From Cognatiluteimonas telluris (lineage in GTDB: Bacteria > Pseudomonadota > Gammaproteobacteria > Xanthomonadales > Xanthomonadaceae), in the NCBI RefSeq assembly GCF_011320095.1, contig NZ_JAANOY010000003.1:124001-188000 (forward strand): a stretch of 64,000 nucleotides of DNA, given 5' to 3'. Positions 1 through 7,707 of the stretch are shown piece by piece (position 1 is the first letter of the stretch; each line of letters opens with the position of its first letter). The position numbers and the translations under genes are program-made. Below the pieces are notes generated by a model, which worked only from the letters and a program-made list of their open reading frames with translations, did not search any database and was not told the origin of the DNA.

Positions 1-80
1 CGCAGCGCCAGCCGCAAGTCCATGCCGGCTACGGCATCGGGGGTGTCGATCATGGTGGAGTTCCGGGCGAGGTCAGTCAT
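1..80 (-). CDS. pstB: PstB phosphate ABC transporter ATPase, N-terminal fragment
   Basis: Only the first 26 codons are inside the window; the rest lies beyond the left edge. The reading frame opens with ATG at 80, inside the last codons of pstA (ATGACTGA overlap), and has a second possible ATG at 53. No ATPase motif is visible in so short a piece. The call rests on position, directly downstream of pstC and pstA on the same strand, where the ATP-hydrolysing subunit of the phosphate transporter always follows. Confidence 0.75.
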   Translation of the reverse strand, partial: MTDLARNSTMIDTPDAVAGMDLRLAL

Positions 81-924
81 GGGTCATCCGATGTCGCGAC
101 ACGATGGCGCGCGCAACCAGTCCGACGAGCAGCACGAACAGGGTGAGGAAGAACGCGCCGGCCCAGGCCAGGCTGTGCCAGCTGTCGTAGGGGCTCATCG
201 CGTACTGGAAGATCACCACCGGCACGTTGGCCATCGGTGCCGACAGGTCGGTGGTCCAGTACTGGTTGTTGAGCGCGGTGAACAGCAGCGGGGCGGTTTC
301 GCCGCTGATGCGCGCTAGCGCAAGCAGGATGCCGGTGACGATGCCCGGCAGGCAGGCGCGGTACAACACCTGCGTGGTCACCTTCCATTGCGGGACGCCG
401 AGCGAGAGCGCGGCCTCGCGCATCTGTCCCGGCACCAGTCGCAGCATCTCGTAGGTGGTGCGGACCACCACTGGCAGCACGATCAACGCCAGCGACAGCG
501 CGCCGGCGAGCGCGGAAAAGTGTCCCGTGCGCGCGACCACCAGCGTGTAGACGAACAACCCGAGCACGATCGACGGCGCCGACAGCAGGATGTCGTTGAC
601 GAAACGGACCAGCTCGCCAAACCACGCACCGCGCCCGTACTCGGCAAGGTAGGTCCCGGCCAGCACGCCGATGGGAGCGCCGATCACGATGCCCAGGCCA
701 CTCATGATCGCGCTGCCCGCGAAGGCATTGAGCAGCCCCCCCGTCTCGCCGGGGGGCGGTGTCATCTGCGTGAACAGCGCCAGGTTGATCGACGACAGGC
801 CGTAACGCAGCGTCGTCCACAGGATCCAGCCAAGCCAGAACAGGCCGAATGCGGTCGCCAGCGTCGCCAGCACCTGCGCGATCGCATTCTTGGCCCCGCG
901 TACGCTGGCGTGCCAGGGACTCAT
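73..924 (-). CDS. pstA: PstA phosphate ABC transporter permease
   Basis: One of the two inner-membrane permeases of the high-affinity phosphate importer PstSCAB. The 283-residue product has about six hydrophobic segments. It carries the EAA loop that docks the ATPase, seen as EAALSLGVPQWKV near residue 170, followed by the family hallmark RISGETAPLLF. The ATG at 924 overlaps the pstC stop codon by four bases (ATGA), so translation is probably coupled. Length and order match the family. It lies in the pstC-pstA-pstB transcription unit, probably driven from the Pho box at 1940-1957. Confidence 0.96.
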   Translation of the reverse strand: MSPWHASVRGAKNAIAQVLATLATAFGLFWLGWILWTTLRYGLSSINLALFTQMTPPPGETGGLLNAFAGSAIMSGLGIVIGAPIGVLAGTYLAEYGRGAWFGELVRFVNDILLSAPSIVLGLFVYTLVVARTGHFSALAGALSLALIVLPVVVRTTYEMLRLVPGQMREAALSLGVPQWKVTTQVLYRACLPGIVTGILLALARISGETAPLLFTALNNQYWTTDLSAPMANVPVVIFQYAMSPYDSWHSLAWAGAFFLTLFVLLVGLVARAIVSRHRMTHD

Positions 925-1883
925 CGGTTGCCTTCCTGCCGCGACAGGCGGCGCAGCATCAGCCGCGCGGCGGCGAGCACGACGAAGGTCACCACGAACA
1001 GGACGAACCCCAGTGCGATCAGCGACGAGCGGTACATCGCCGAATCGGCTTCGGTGAACTCGTTGGCGATGGTTGCGGCGATGGAATTGCCGGGCATCAG
1101 CAGCGATGCCGTCAGGTCATGCGAATTGCCCAGCACGAAGGTCACCGCCATGGTTTCGCCCAACGCACGCCCGAGGCCGAGGAAGATGCCGCCGACGACC
1201 GCCGAGCGGGTGTAGGGCAGGACCACGTCCCACACCACTTCCCAGCGCGTGGATCCCAGTGCGTAGGCCGACTCCTTCAGGCGCCCCGGCACGGTCAGGA
1301 AGACCTCGCGCATCACCGATGCGATGAACGGGACGATCATGATCGCCAGCACCAGCCCGGCGGTAAGCATGCCCAGCCCCAGCGGCGGGCCGGAAAACAG
1401 CGGACCCACCAGCGGCCAGCCGCCCATGTGCGCATCCACCCACGGATAGACATGCGTCGCCAGTGCGGGTACCAGCACGAACAGGCCCCACATGCCATAG
1501 ATGATCGACGGGATGCCGGCCAGCAGTTCCACCGCCGCACCGATCGACCCGCGCATCCACCGGGGCGCGATCTCGGTGAGGAACATGGCGATGCCGAAGC
1601 TGACGGGCACGGCGATCACGATGGCGATCAATGCCGTGACCAGCGTCCCGTAGATCGGGATCAGTGCGCCGAACTGCTGTGCCACCGGATCCCAGGTGCG
1701 CGATACCAGGAAGCCAAGTCCGAATTTTTCGAATGCCGCGCGGCCCCCGGAGAGCATCGAGCCGGCCGCGCCGCCCAGCGCCAGCAGCACCAGCAGCGCG
1801 GCGCCGGTGGCAAGCCAGCGGAAGCCGCGATCGGGAAGATCGTCGGCAATGCGTCGTGGTCGTGACAGCGGGAGCGCGCTCAT
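921..1883 (-). CDS. pstC: PstC phosphate ABC transporter permease
   Basis: Second permease of the phosphate importer and first gene of the pstCAB unit. The 320-residue protein has an N-terminal hydrophobic segment (about residues 22-45), a large periplasmic loop and further membrane helices. The EAA-loop equivalent reads ESAYALGSTRWEVVWDVVLP, followed by GLGRALGETMAV, which is characteristic of PstC. The start at 1883 fits normal family length. The gene is separated from pstS by a threonine aldolase gene but has its own Pho-box-like promoter about 57 bases upstream, so it need not depend on pstS read-through. Confidence 0.96.
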   Translation of the reverse strand: MSALPLSRPRRIADDLPDRGFRWLATGAALLVLLALGGAAGSMLSGGRAAFEKFGLGFLVSRTWDPVAQQFGALIPIYGTLVTALIAIVIAVPVSFGIAMFLTEIAPRWMRGSIGAAVELLAGIPSIIYGMWGLFVLVPALATHVYPWVDAHMGGWPLVGPLFSGPPLGLGMLTAGLVLAIMIVPFIASVMREVFLTVPGRLKESAYALGSTRWEVVWDVVLPYTRSAVVGGIFLGLGRALGETMAVTFVLGNSHDLTASLLMPGNSIAATIANEFTEADSAMYRSSLIALGFVLFVVTFVVLAAARLMLRRLSRQEGNR

Positions 1884-1939
1884 GCATCAAGGCGACACCG
1901 GCGGCGTGCCGGTTGGCCCGTGCATCTAACCTTGCGCAG

Positions 1940-1957
1940 ATGACATCCCGATGACAC
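1940..1957 (-). promoter_or_regulatory. Pho box upstream of pstC
   Basis: On the minus strand the site reads GTGTCATCGGGATGTCAT, two 7-base half-sites at 11-base spacing, against the known PhoB consensus CTGTCAT-N4-CTGTCAT. Ten bases further downstream lies TTAGAT (1929-1924), a possible -10 element. This matches the usual PhoB-activated promoter in which the box replaces the -35. It implies phosphate-starvation control of pstCAB independently of pstS. Confidence 0.85.
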
Positions 1958-1990
1958 CCGCCGGTGCCGGGCCGCACACCGCGGCAGGCG

Positions 1991-3022
1991 TCACGCCAGG
2001 GCGCGGAAGTCGGACAGGAAGCGGTCGACTGCTTCGGATGGCGTCGCCCACGAGGTCACCAGCCGGATCGCGGCATGCGATGCGTCCACGCGCGCCCAGG
2101 TGTGGAAGTCGTACTTGGGCCGCAGGCGCGCGATGCGGTCGTCGTCGAGGATCGGGAACACCTGGTTGGCCACCGGCTCGCTGAGGAAGCGCACGCCCAG
2201 CGGCCGCAGGCCATCGGCCAGCCGCGCCGCCATCGCGTTGGCGTGCTGCGCCAGGTCGAAGTACAGCCCGCCCTCGAGCAGCGCCGCGAACTGCGCGCCC
2301 AGCACCCGGCCCTTGGCCAGCAGCGCGCCGCGCTGCTTGAGGTGGTAACGGAAATGGTCCTGCAGCCGCGGGTTGTTGATGACGATCGCTTCGCCCAGCA
2401 GCGCCCCGTTCTTGGTGCCGCCGAGGTAGAACATGTCCAGCAACGACGACAGTTCTGGCAGCGTGATGTCGTTGAAGCGGCTGGCCAATGCAGGCCCGAG
2501 CCGCGCGCCGTCCATGTACAGGTACAGGCCGAGCTCGCGGCAGGCCTGCGACAGGGCGAGGAGTTCGGTCTTGCTGTAGAGCGTCCCCGACTCCGTCGCC
2601 TGGGCGATGAACACCACCCGCGGCACCACCATGTGTTCGTCGCCGTGCGCGGCGAGGGTGGCGCGGACCTGTTCCGGTTCGAGCTTGCCGTCGCGCGCCG
2701 GCACCAGGTTGACTTTATGCCCGGTGGCTTCGATCGCGCCGGTCTCGTGCACGTGGATGTGCGCGGTATCGGCGGCGATCACCGATTCATACGGTTTGAG
2801 CATCGACGCCAGCGCGATGGCATTGGCCTGGGTGCCGCCGGAGGCGAAGTGCACGTCGGCCCGGGGATTGCCCGTCGCCTCGCGGATCAGCGCGATCGCG
2901 CGCCCGGACAACGCATCGGCGCCGTAGCCAGGCTGCTGCTCCAGGTTGGTCGCCGCCAGCAGTTCGAGCACGCGCGGATGCGCGCCCTCGGAATAGTCGT
3001 CCATGAAACGGTATCGGGACAT
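1991..3022 (-). CDS. ltaE: Low-specificity L-threonine aldolase
   Basis: PLP-dependent enzyme of the beta-eliminating lyase family that cleaves L-threonine or L-allo-threonine to glycine and acetaldehyde. The 343-residue product shows the N-terminal DYSEGAHPRVLELL and GYGADALS stretches and ASGGTQANAIAL. It also has YMDGARLGPAL, and LGGTKNG with the PLP-binding lysine. The start at 3022 (MSRYRF) gives the usual length; an in-frame extension to 3343 would overlap the pstS 3' end and reads as low-complexity Arg/Pro sequence. Its position between pstS and pstC is unusual; it has the pstS terminator upstream and the pstC Pho box downstream, so it is probably a separate transcription unit. Confidence 0.93.
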   Translation of the reverse strand: MSRYRFMDDYSEGAHPRVLELLAATNLEQQPGYGADALSGRAIALIREATGNPRADVHFASGGTQANAIALASMLKPYESVIAADTAHIHVHETGAIEATGHKVNLVPARDGKLEPEQVRATLAAHGDEHMVVPRVVFIAQATESGTLYSKTELLALSQACRELGLYLYMDGARLGPALASRFNDITLPELSSLLDMFYLGGTKNGALLGEAIVINNPRLQDHFRYHLKQRGALLAKGRVLGAQFAALLEGGLYFDLAQHANAMAARLADGLRPLGVRFLSEPVANQVFPILDDDRIARLRPKYDFHTWARVDASHAAIRLVTSWATPSEAVDRFLSDFRALA

Positions 3023-3075
3023 GCGGCGTGGCTGCCTGTGGTCGCGGCCGGCCATCATATCGGCGCATCGCCGAC

Positions 3076-3101
3076 AACAAAAAGGCGGCCCGCAGGCCGC
3101 C
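3076..3101 (-). terminator. Intrinsic terminator after pstS
   Basis: The stem GGCGGCC (3084-3090) pairs with GGCCGCC (3095-3101) around a CGCA loop. On the minus strand it is followed by TTTTTGTTG. It lies 28 bases past the pstS stop codon and separates pstS from the aldolase gene. Confidence 0.85.
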
Positions 3102-3128
3102 TGTTCGTCATCGCACGCGCGCTCCGGC

Positions 3129-4151
3129 TTACTTGAGGTTCTGCGCCCAGTAGGCCTCGATCTGCTGCACCAGCTCCGGCGGCAGCGGCACGTAGTCCAG
3201 CGAGGCGGCCTGCGCCTGGCCCTGCTCGAAGGACCACTTGAAGAAGGCCAGGGTCGCCGCCGCCTGCGTCGGCTTCTTCGCGTGCTTGTACATGATCGCC
3301 CAGGTGGTGGCGGTGATCGGCCAGGCCTTGTCGCCAGGCGCATTGGTCATGATCAGGTTGAAATCCTTCGCCGACTTCCAGTCCGCGCTGGCGGCGGCGG
3401 CGGCGAACGCCTTGTCGTCGGCCAGCATGAAGTTGCCGGCAGCATTCTTCATGCGCGAATAGGCCAGCTTGTTCTGCAATGCGTACGCGTATTCCACGTA
3501 GCCGATGCCGCCGCTGATCTGCCGCACGTAGGCCGACACGCCTTCGTTGCCCTTGCCGCCGATGCCGGCTGGCCACTGCAGCGAGGTGCCTTCACCGACC
3601 TTGGCCTTCCACTCGGGGCTGACCTTGGACAGGTAGTTGGAGAAGTTGAAGGTGGTGCCGGAACCATCCGAGCGGTGCACGACGGTGATGCGGGTGTCGG
3701 GCAGCTTGATGCCGGGGTTCAACGCGGCGATCTCGGGCGCGTTCCAGTGCGTGGTCCTGCCCAGGAAGATGTTCGCAAGCACCGCACCGTCGAGCTTCAT
3801 GGCACCGGTCGGGACGCCCGGCACGTTGATGACCGGCACGATGCCGCCGATGACGATCGGGAACTGGCCCAGGCGGAACTTCTTCAGCTCATCCGCCGAG
3901 AGCGGCTTGTCCGAGGCGCCGAAGTCCACGGTCGCCGCTTCGATCTGGGCGATGCCGCCGCCCGAACCGATGGACTGGTAGTTGACCTTGTTGCCGGTCT
4001 TGTCGTGGTACATCGCCGACCACTTGGACAGCACCGGGTAGACGAAGCTGGAACCGGCGCCGGTGATCTCGGTGGCCTGGGCCGCCAGCGCGAGCGATGC
4101 GGACAGCAGCGTGGCCGACAGGGCCAGGCGCAGGCGATTGTTGCGGGTCAT
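3129..4151 (-). CDS. pstS: PstS periplasmic phosphate-binding protein
   Basis: Periplasmic binding protein that captures orthophosphate and delivers it to PstCA. An N-terminal signal peptide (RLRLALSATLLSASLALAAQA) precedes the mature start TEITGAGSSFVYPVLSKW. Phosphate-contacting family motifs TGAGSSF, GSGGGI and RSDGSGTTFNFSNYL are all present. The 340-residue product is of normal length. I prefer the ATG at 4151 because GGAGA lies seven bases before it; an ATG four codons upstream (4163) is possible. The gene is monocistronic, between a Pho-box promoter and a strong terminator, which fits the high expression expected of the binding protein. Confidence 0.96.
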   Translation of the reverse strand: MTRNNRLRLALSATLLSASLALAAQATEITGAGSSFVYPVLSKWSAMYHDKTGNKVNYQSIGSGGGIAQIEAATVDFGASDKPLSADELKKFRLGQFPIVIGGIVPVINVPGVPTGAMKLDGAVLANIFLGRTTHWNAPEIAALNPGIKLPDTRITVVHRSDGSGTTFNFSNYLSKVSPEWKAKVGEGTSLQWPAGIGGKGNEGVSAYVRQISGGIGYVEYAYALQNKLAYSRMKNAAGNFMLADDKAFAAAAASADWKSAKDFNLIMTNAPGDKAWPITATTWAIMYKHAKKPTQAAATLAFFKWSFEQGQAQAASLDYVPLPPELVQQIEAYWAQNLK

Positions 4152-4186
4152 GCGGGTCTCCATGGGGACGGGAACTGACGACCGCC

Positions 4187-4242
4187 ATTGGAGGGCCGTG
4201 GCATGACAGGCCCGCGTCGCCCGGATGACATTCCGATGACAG
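4187..4242 (-). promoter_or_regulatory. Extended Pho box and promoter of pstS
   Basis: On the minus strand there are three PhoB half-sites: CTGTCAT (4242-4236), ATGTCAT (4231-4225) and CTGTCAT (4209-4203). The first two are 11 bases apart and the third 22, so all lie on one helical phase. Exactly ten bases past the last half-site is TCCAAT (4192-4187), a plausible -10, the same spacing seen at pstC. I infer PhoB activation under phosphate limitation. The site lies in the pstS/porin divergent region. Confidence 0.88.
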
Positions 4243-4279
4243 CCCGCCGCGATTCACGCAATCCGAACAATCTTCGCGA

Positions 4280-4297
4280 CTGTCGTGAAATGGTCAT
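4280..4297 (+). promoter_or_regulatory. Probable Pho box upstream of the porin gene
   Basis: CTGTCGT-GAAA-TGGTCAT on the plus strand is a weaker direct repeat with the 11-base phosphate-box spacing (6 and 5 of 7 matches to CTGTCAT). Its orientation is towards the porin gene at 4387. GAACAT (4308-4313), ten bases downstream, is a poor but correctly placed -10. The porin may also be served by the box for pstS on the other strand. Confidence 0.6.
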
Positions 4298-4386
4298 GTT
4301 GCGCAGGGAACATCCGCATCGCTCCCTCCATGCCGGCGCCGCCGGCGGCAGGGCGGATGCCTACCCAACCCAACGGAGATCGCTCC

Positions 4387-5607
4387 ATGCGCCACAACCT
4401 GCTTGCGGCCGCGATGTCGGCCGGACTCGGCCTCGCGGGCCTGGCCTGCACCGGAAACGCACTGGCCGCCGATGCGGCCACCGACGCACAGATCCAGGAA
4501 CTGCGGGCGCAGATCGCGTCGATGCAGGAGCGGCTGGACCAGCTGCAGCAGCGCACGGACGCGCAGTCGGACATCAACATCGCCAGCGCGCAGTCGGCCG
4601 AGGCCGCCAAGGCCACGCAGGACAAGGTCGATGCCCTGGCCAAGACGGTCAACAGCAACCAGTTCAGCGGCAAGATGTTCTTCGACCTGACCAACATCGA
4701 CCAGACCAGCCGGGGCACGACCACCGATGCCAGCGGCAACGGCTTCGACGTCAAGCGTTTCTACCTCGGCGTCAACCACACGTTCGACGACACCTGGTCG
4801 GCCAACCTCACCACCGATTTCCAGTACGTGTCGAGCCTGGACAGCGCTGCCGACGTCTACGTCAAGAAGGCGTACCTGCAGGGCAAGTTCAGTGACGCAT
4901 TCGTCGGCCGCATCGGCTCGGCCGACATGCCGTGGATCCCGTACGTCGAGAACTCCTACGGCTTCCGCTATGTCGAGAACACGCTGGTCGACCGGCTGAA
5001 GTTCGGCGCCTCGGCCGACTGGGGCCTACACGCCGGCGGCGACCTGGCCGGCAAGCGGGCCAACTACGCGGTGTCGCTGGTCAACGGCGGTGGCTACAAG
5101 AACACCAGCCGTAGCAGCAAGATGGACGTCGAGGCGCGCCTGGGCTTCGTGCCGGTCGACGGCATGGTGGTCGCGATCGGCGGTTACTCGGGCACCCTGG
5201 CCAAGGACACCCAGTCGGTCGACGCGCAACACACCGCGCAGCGTGGCGACGTCCTGGTGGCCTACGCCAAGGATCGCGTGCGCGTGGGCGGCGAGTATTT
5301 CCGTGCCAGCAACTGGACCACGGTGCTGAGCCCGTTGTTGGACTCCGCCGATGGCTACTCCTTGTGGGGCAGCTACGCGTTCGGGTCGTCGGGAATCAGC
5401 GCCTTCGCCCGCTACGACCGCGCCAACCTGAGCAGCGACCTCGATCCCAGCCTGACCGACAGGTATTACAACTTCGGCGTCGAATTCCCGGTGCGCAAGG
5501 GCGTCAAGCTCGCCGCGGTGTACAAGCAGGACAAGCGCCAGAACGAAAGCAACACCGTCGACCTGGACACGAAGGAAATCGGCGTGTGGGGCGAAGTCGC
5601 GTTCTGA
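4387..5607 (+). CDS. Phosphate-selective porin of the OprO/OprP family
   Basis: Outer-membrane trimeric beta-barrel for phosphate or polyphosphate uptake. The 406-residue protein begins with a signal peptide ending near ALAADA. A coiled-coil segment follows (about residues 35-80, IQELRAQIASMQERLDQLQQ), as is common in the OprO/OprP/Porin_O_P family. After it come alternating beta-strands ending in the barrel-type C-terminal phenylalanine (WGEVAF). The start at 4387 is chosen because GGAGA lies eight bases before it and a signal peptide follows directly. It is divergent from pstS and preceded by a Pho-box-like repeat, which supports the phosphate role. Substrate preference, phosphate against pyrophosphate, cannot be read from the sequence. 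Confidence 0.88.
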   Translation: MRHNLLAAAMSAGLGLAGLACTGNALAADAATDAQIQELRAQIASMQERLDQLQQRTDAQSDINIASAQSAEAAKATQDKVDALAKTVNSNQFSGKMFFDLTNIDQTSRGTTTDASGNGFDVKRFYLGVNHTFDDTWSANLTTDFQYVSSLDSAADVYVKKAYLQGKFSDAFVGRIGSADMPWIPYVENSYGFRYVENTLVDRLKFGASADWGLHAGGDLAGKRANYAVSLVNGGGYKNTSRSSKMDVEARLGFVPVDGMVVAIGGYSGTLAKDTQSVDAQHTAQRGDVLVAYAKDRVRVGGEYFRASNWTTVLSPLLDSADGYSLWGSYAFGSSGISAFARYDRANLSSDLDPSLTDRYYNFGVEFPVRKGVKLAAVYKQDKRQNESNTVDLDTKEIGVWGEVAF

Positions 5608-5626
5608 CCTCGATGCAATTGGAACA

Positions 5627-5660
5627 ACGACGGCGGCCGCAGGGCCGTCGTTTTCATTTT
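5627..5660 (+). terminator. Terminator after the porin gene
   Basis: ACGACGGC (5627-5634) pairs with GCCGTCGT (5644-5651), followed by TTTTCATTTT. It ends where the convergent nth gene stops, so the last T-rich bases are shared with the nth 3' end. Confidence 0.8.
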
Positions 5661-6343
5661 GGCGACTGCTCGACGGTCTTGTCGGGATAGCGGCACAGGT
5701 CGCGGATCGGGCAGCGCCAGCATTCGGGCACCCGCGCCTTGCAGGTGTAGCGGCCATGCAGGATGAGCCAGTGGTGCGCATCGAGCTGGAATTCGGGCGG
5801 CACCACCTTGAGCAGCCTGTCCTCCACGTCGCGCACCGTCTTTCCCGGCGCGAGGCCGGTGCGGTTGCCGACGCGGAAGATATGCGTGTCCACCGCGATC
5901 GTCGGTTCGCCGAAGGCGGTGTTGAGCACGACGTTGGCGGTCTTGCGGCCGACGCCGGGCAGGGCTTCCAGCGCTTCGCGCGTGCGCGGCACCTGCCCGC
6001 CATGCAGGGCGATCAGCTGCCGGCACATCGCGATGACGTTGGCGGCCTTGGTATTGAACAGGCCGATGCTGGCGATGTAACGCTTCAGGCCTTCCTCGCC
6101 CAGCGCGAGGATGGCCGCCGGCGTGTTGGCGACGGGAAACAGGCGCCGTGTCGCCTTGTTGACGCCGACATCGGTGGCCTGCGCCGACAGGATTACCGCG
6201 ACCAGCAGTTCGAACGGCGTCGAATACGCCAGCTCGGTCGTCGGCTTGGGGTTGAGTTCGGACAGGCGTGCGAACAGTTCGCGGATCGCGTCCGGGCGCA
6301 GGCGGCTTGCGCGCGCCGCGCGCTTCCTGGCGACCGGGCTCAC
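5654..6343 (-). CDS. nth: Endonuclease III
   Basis: Base-excision-repair DNA glycosylase and AP lyase acting on oxidised pyrimidines. The 229-residue product contains the helix-hairpin-helix LPGVGRKTANVVL with the catalytic lysine and VDTHIFRV with the catalytic aspartate. The C-terminal Fe-S cysteines have the exact C-x6-C-x2-C-x5-C spacing (CKARVPECWRCPIRDLC). I set the start at the GTG at 6343, which overlaps the upstream stop codon as GTGA and gives a length close to the usual 211 residues; a longer in-frame extension to 6709 would cover the upstream gene. It is the last gene of the three-gene unit with the hydratase and the Cys-rich protein. Confidence 0.94.
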   Translation of the reverse strand: MSPVARKRAARASRLRPDAIRELFARLSELNPKPTTELAYSTPFELLVAVILSAQATDVGVNKATRRLFPVANTPAAILALGEEGLKRYIASIGLFNTKAANVIAMCRQLIALHGGQVPRTREALEALPGVGRKTANVVLNTAFGEPTIAVDTHIFRVGNRTGLAPGKTVRDVEDRLLKVVPPEFQLDAHHWLILHGRYTCKARVPECWRCPIRDLCRYPDKTVEQSPK

Positions 6344-6732
6344 TTGCGATGTCGCCCGGCCGCGCGTGCCATCGCGCGCTCGAGCGCCGCGGCGGCCGCG
6401 GGCGGCAAGGGCGTCGTTGCCAGTGTCGGCGCGGTGGCGTTCGCGATCGGAGAGGAATCGCGACTCGCCGCGCGTTCGGCCTGCCTGCGCGCCAGCCGCG
6501 CCTGGCGCGCGCGAAAACGTTCGCGGGCCTTTAGTGCGATGCGGCGTTCGTCGCGCGCCGACAGCAGCGCTGCGCGGCATGCGGGCGTGCAGCCGTCGCA
6601 GGGGGCGCTGTCGAGCAGGCCGGCGCCCATCGCTGCATCCAGGTCGCCGTCGGCCAGGGCTGTGGCGATGCGGTGCGCCATGCCAGCGCCGGCATCCGTG
6701 CAGCCGCAAGGGCAGGCGGCACCCGCATCCAT
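6340..6732 (-). CDS. Cys-rich hypothetical protein between enoyl-CoA hydratase and nth
   Basis: I do not recognise this 130-residue protein. Residues 7-11 read CPCGC and a second cluster reads CDGCTPAC (about residues 45-52), so five to six cysteines could bind a metal or cluster. The C-terminal half is a strongly basic Arg/Ala helix (ALKARERFRARQARLARRQ) that could bind nucleic acid, followed by a Pro/Ala-rich tail. The ATG at 6732 lies two bases past the hydratase stop, and its own stop overlaps the nth GTG start by four bases, so it is almost certainly translated within this operon. The link to nth suggests, without proof, a role close to DNA repair. Confidence 0.75.
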   Translation of the reverse strand: MDAGAACPCGCTDAGAGMAHRIATALADGDLDAAMGAGLLDSAPCDGCTPACRAALLSARDERRIALKARERFRARQARLARRQAERAASRDSSPIANATAPTLATTPLPPAAAAALERAMARAAGRHRK

Positions 6733-6734
6733 GC

Positions 6735-7517
6735 TCAGCGGCCGACGAAGGCCGGCGTGCGCCGGGAGAGGAACGCGGCCGTGCCTTCGCGCATGTCGTC
6801 GGTGGCGAACATCAGCCCGAACTGCGTGCTCTCGAAGGCGAGGCCTTCCTCGATCGCGCACTCACCGCCGTAGTTGACGCAATCCAGGATCCCGCGCAAC
6901 GCCAGTGGCGCCGCCGCGGCGAGCTGGCCGGCGAGCTTCATCGTCTCGGCTTCGAGTTCGGCGGCCGGCACCACGCGGTTGACGATGCCCAGCTGCTGCG
7001 CGCGCGTGGCGTCGATCGGCGCCCCGAGCAGGCACAGTTCCAGCGTCGCCGCGCGCCCGGCCAGACGCAGCAGGCGCTGGCTGCCGCCGAAACCGGGGAT
7101 CAGGCCGAGGTTGATTTCCGGCTGGCCCACTTTCGCCGTGTCGGCGGCGATGCGCAGGTGGCAGCACATCGCCAGTTCCAGCCCGCCACCGAGCGCGAAG
7201 CCGTTGATCATCGCGATCACCGGCTTGGGCAGCGTTTCCACCGCGCGCATCATCCGCTGCCCGCGCAGGGAGAAGTCGCGGCCCTGCACCGGTGTGAGCG
7301 CATTCATCTCGGCGATGTCGGCGCCGGCGACGAACGCCTTCGGCCCCGATCCGGTGAGCACGATCGCGCGCACGGCATCGTCGGCCCCGGCGGCGATGAA
7401 TGCGTCCTGCAACGCATCCAGCGTGGCCAGGTTCAATGCGTTGAGTTTTTCCGGGCGCGCGACGGTGATGGTGCGGATCGGGCCGTGGTCGGCGATCCGC
7501 AAGGGTGAATCGATCAT
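6735..7517 (-). CDS. Enoyl-CoA hydratase
   Basis: Crotonase-fold enzyme that hydrates trans-2-enoyl-CoA to 3-hydroxyacyl-CoA in beta-oxidation. The 260-residue product has the oxyanion-hole region KAFVAGADIAEM. Both catalytic glutamates known from the rat enzyme are recognisable, one in GGGLELAMCC and one in GQPEINLGLIPGFGG. The length is typical. The start at 7517 (MIDSPLRI) is the only one that begins just before the conserved N-terminal strand. First gene of a tight unit with the Cys-rich protein and nth. Confidence 0.92.
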   Translation of the reverse strand: MIDSPLRIADHGPIRTITVARPEKLNALNLATLDALQDAFIAAGADDAVRAIVLTGSGPKAFVAGADIAEMNALTPVQGRDFSLRGQRMMRAVETLPKPVIAMINGFALGGGLELAMCCHLRIAADTAKVGQPEINLGLIPGFGGSQRLLRLAGRAATLELCLLGAPIDATRAQQLGIVNRVVPAAELEAETMKLAGQLAAAAPLALRGILDCVNYGGECAIEEGLAFESTQFGLMFATDDMREGTAAFLSRRTPAFVGR

Positions 7518-7707
7518 GAGTGGCTCCTGGCAGGAAAGAGGCCCGGCCCACGGCGTTGGAACTTGTGGGCGCGCATCCGGTCCGAGGGGGGCGTCAGTGG
7601 CGGTCAAGCCCTGGCGCCAGTATCCTAACGTGTCATCGTGTCCTGTCTGGCGGGGCGGCTCGGCCGCCCCGTTCCATGACCGGACTCCACTCCGGAGGTC
7701 GCACCGA

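Noticed and set aside
3023-3343. N-terminal extension of the threonine aldolase
   Set aside because: It would overlap pstS and its terminator; the protein pattern starts at MSRYRFMDDYSEG.
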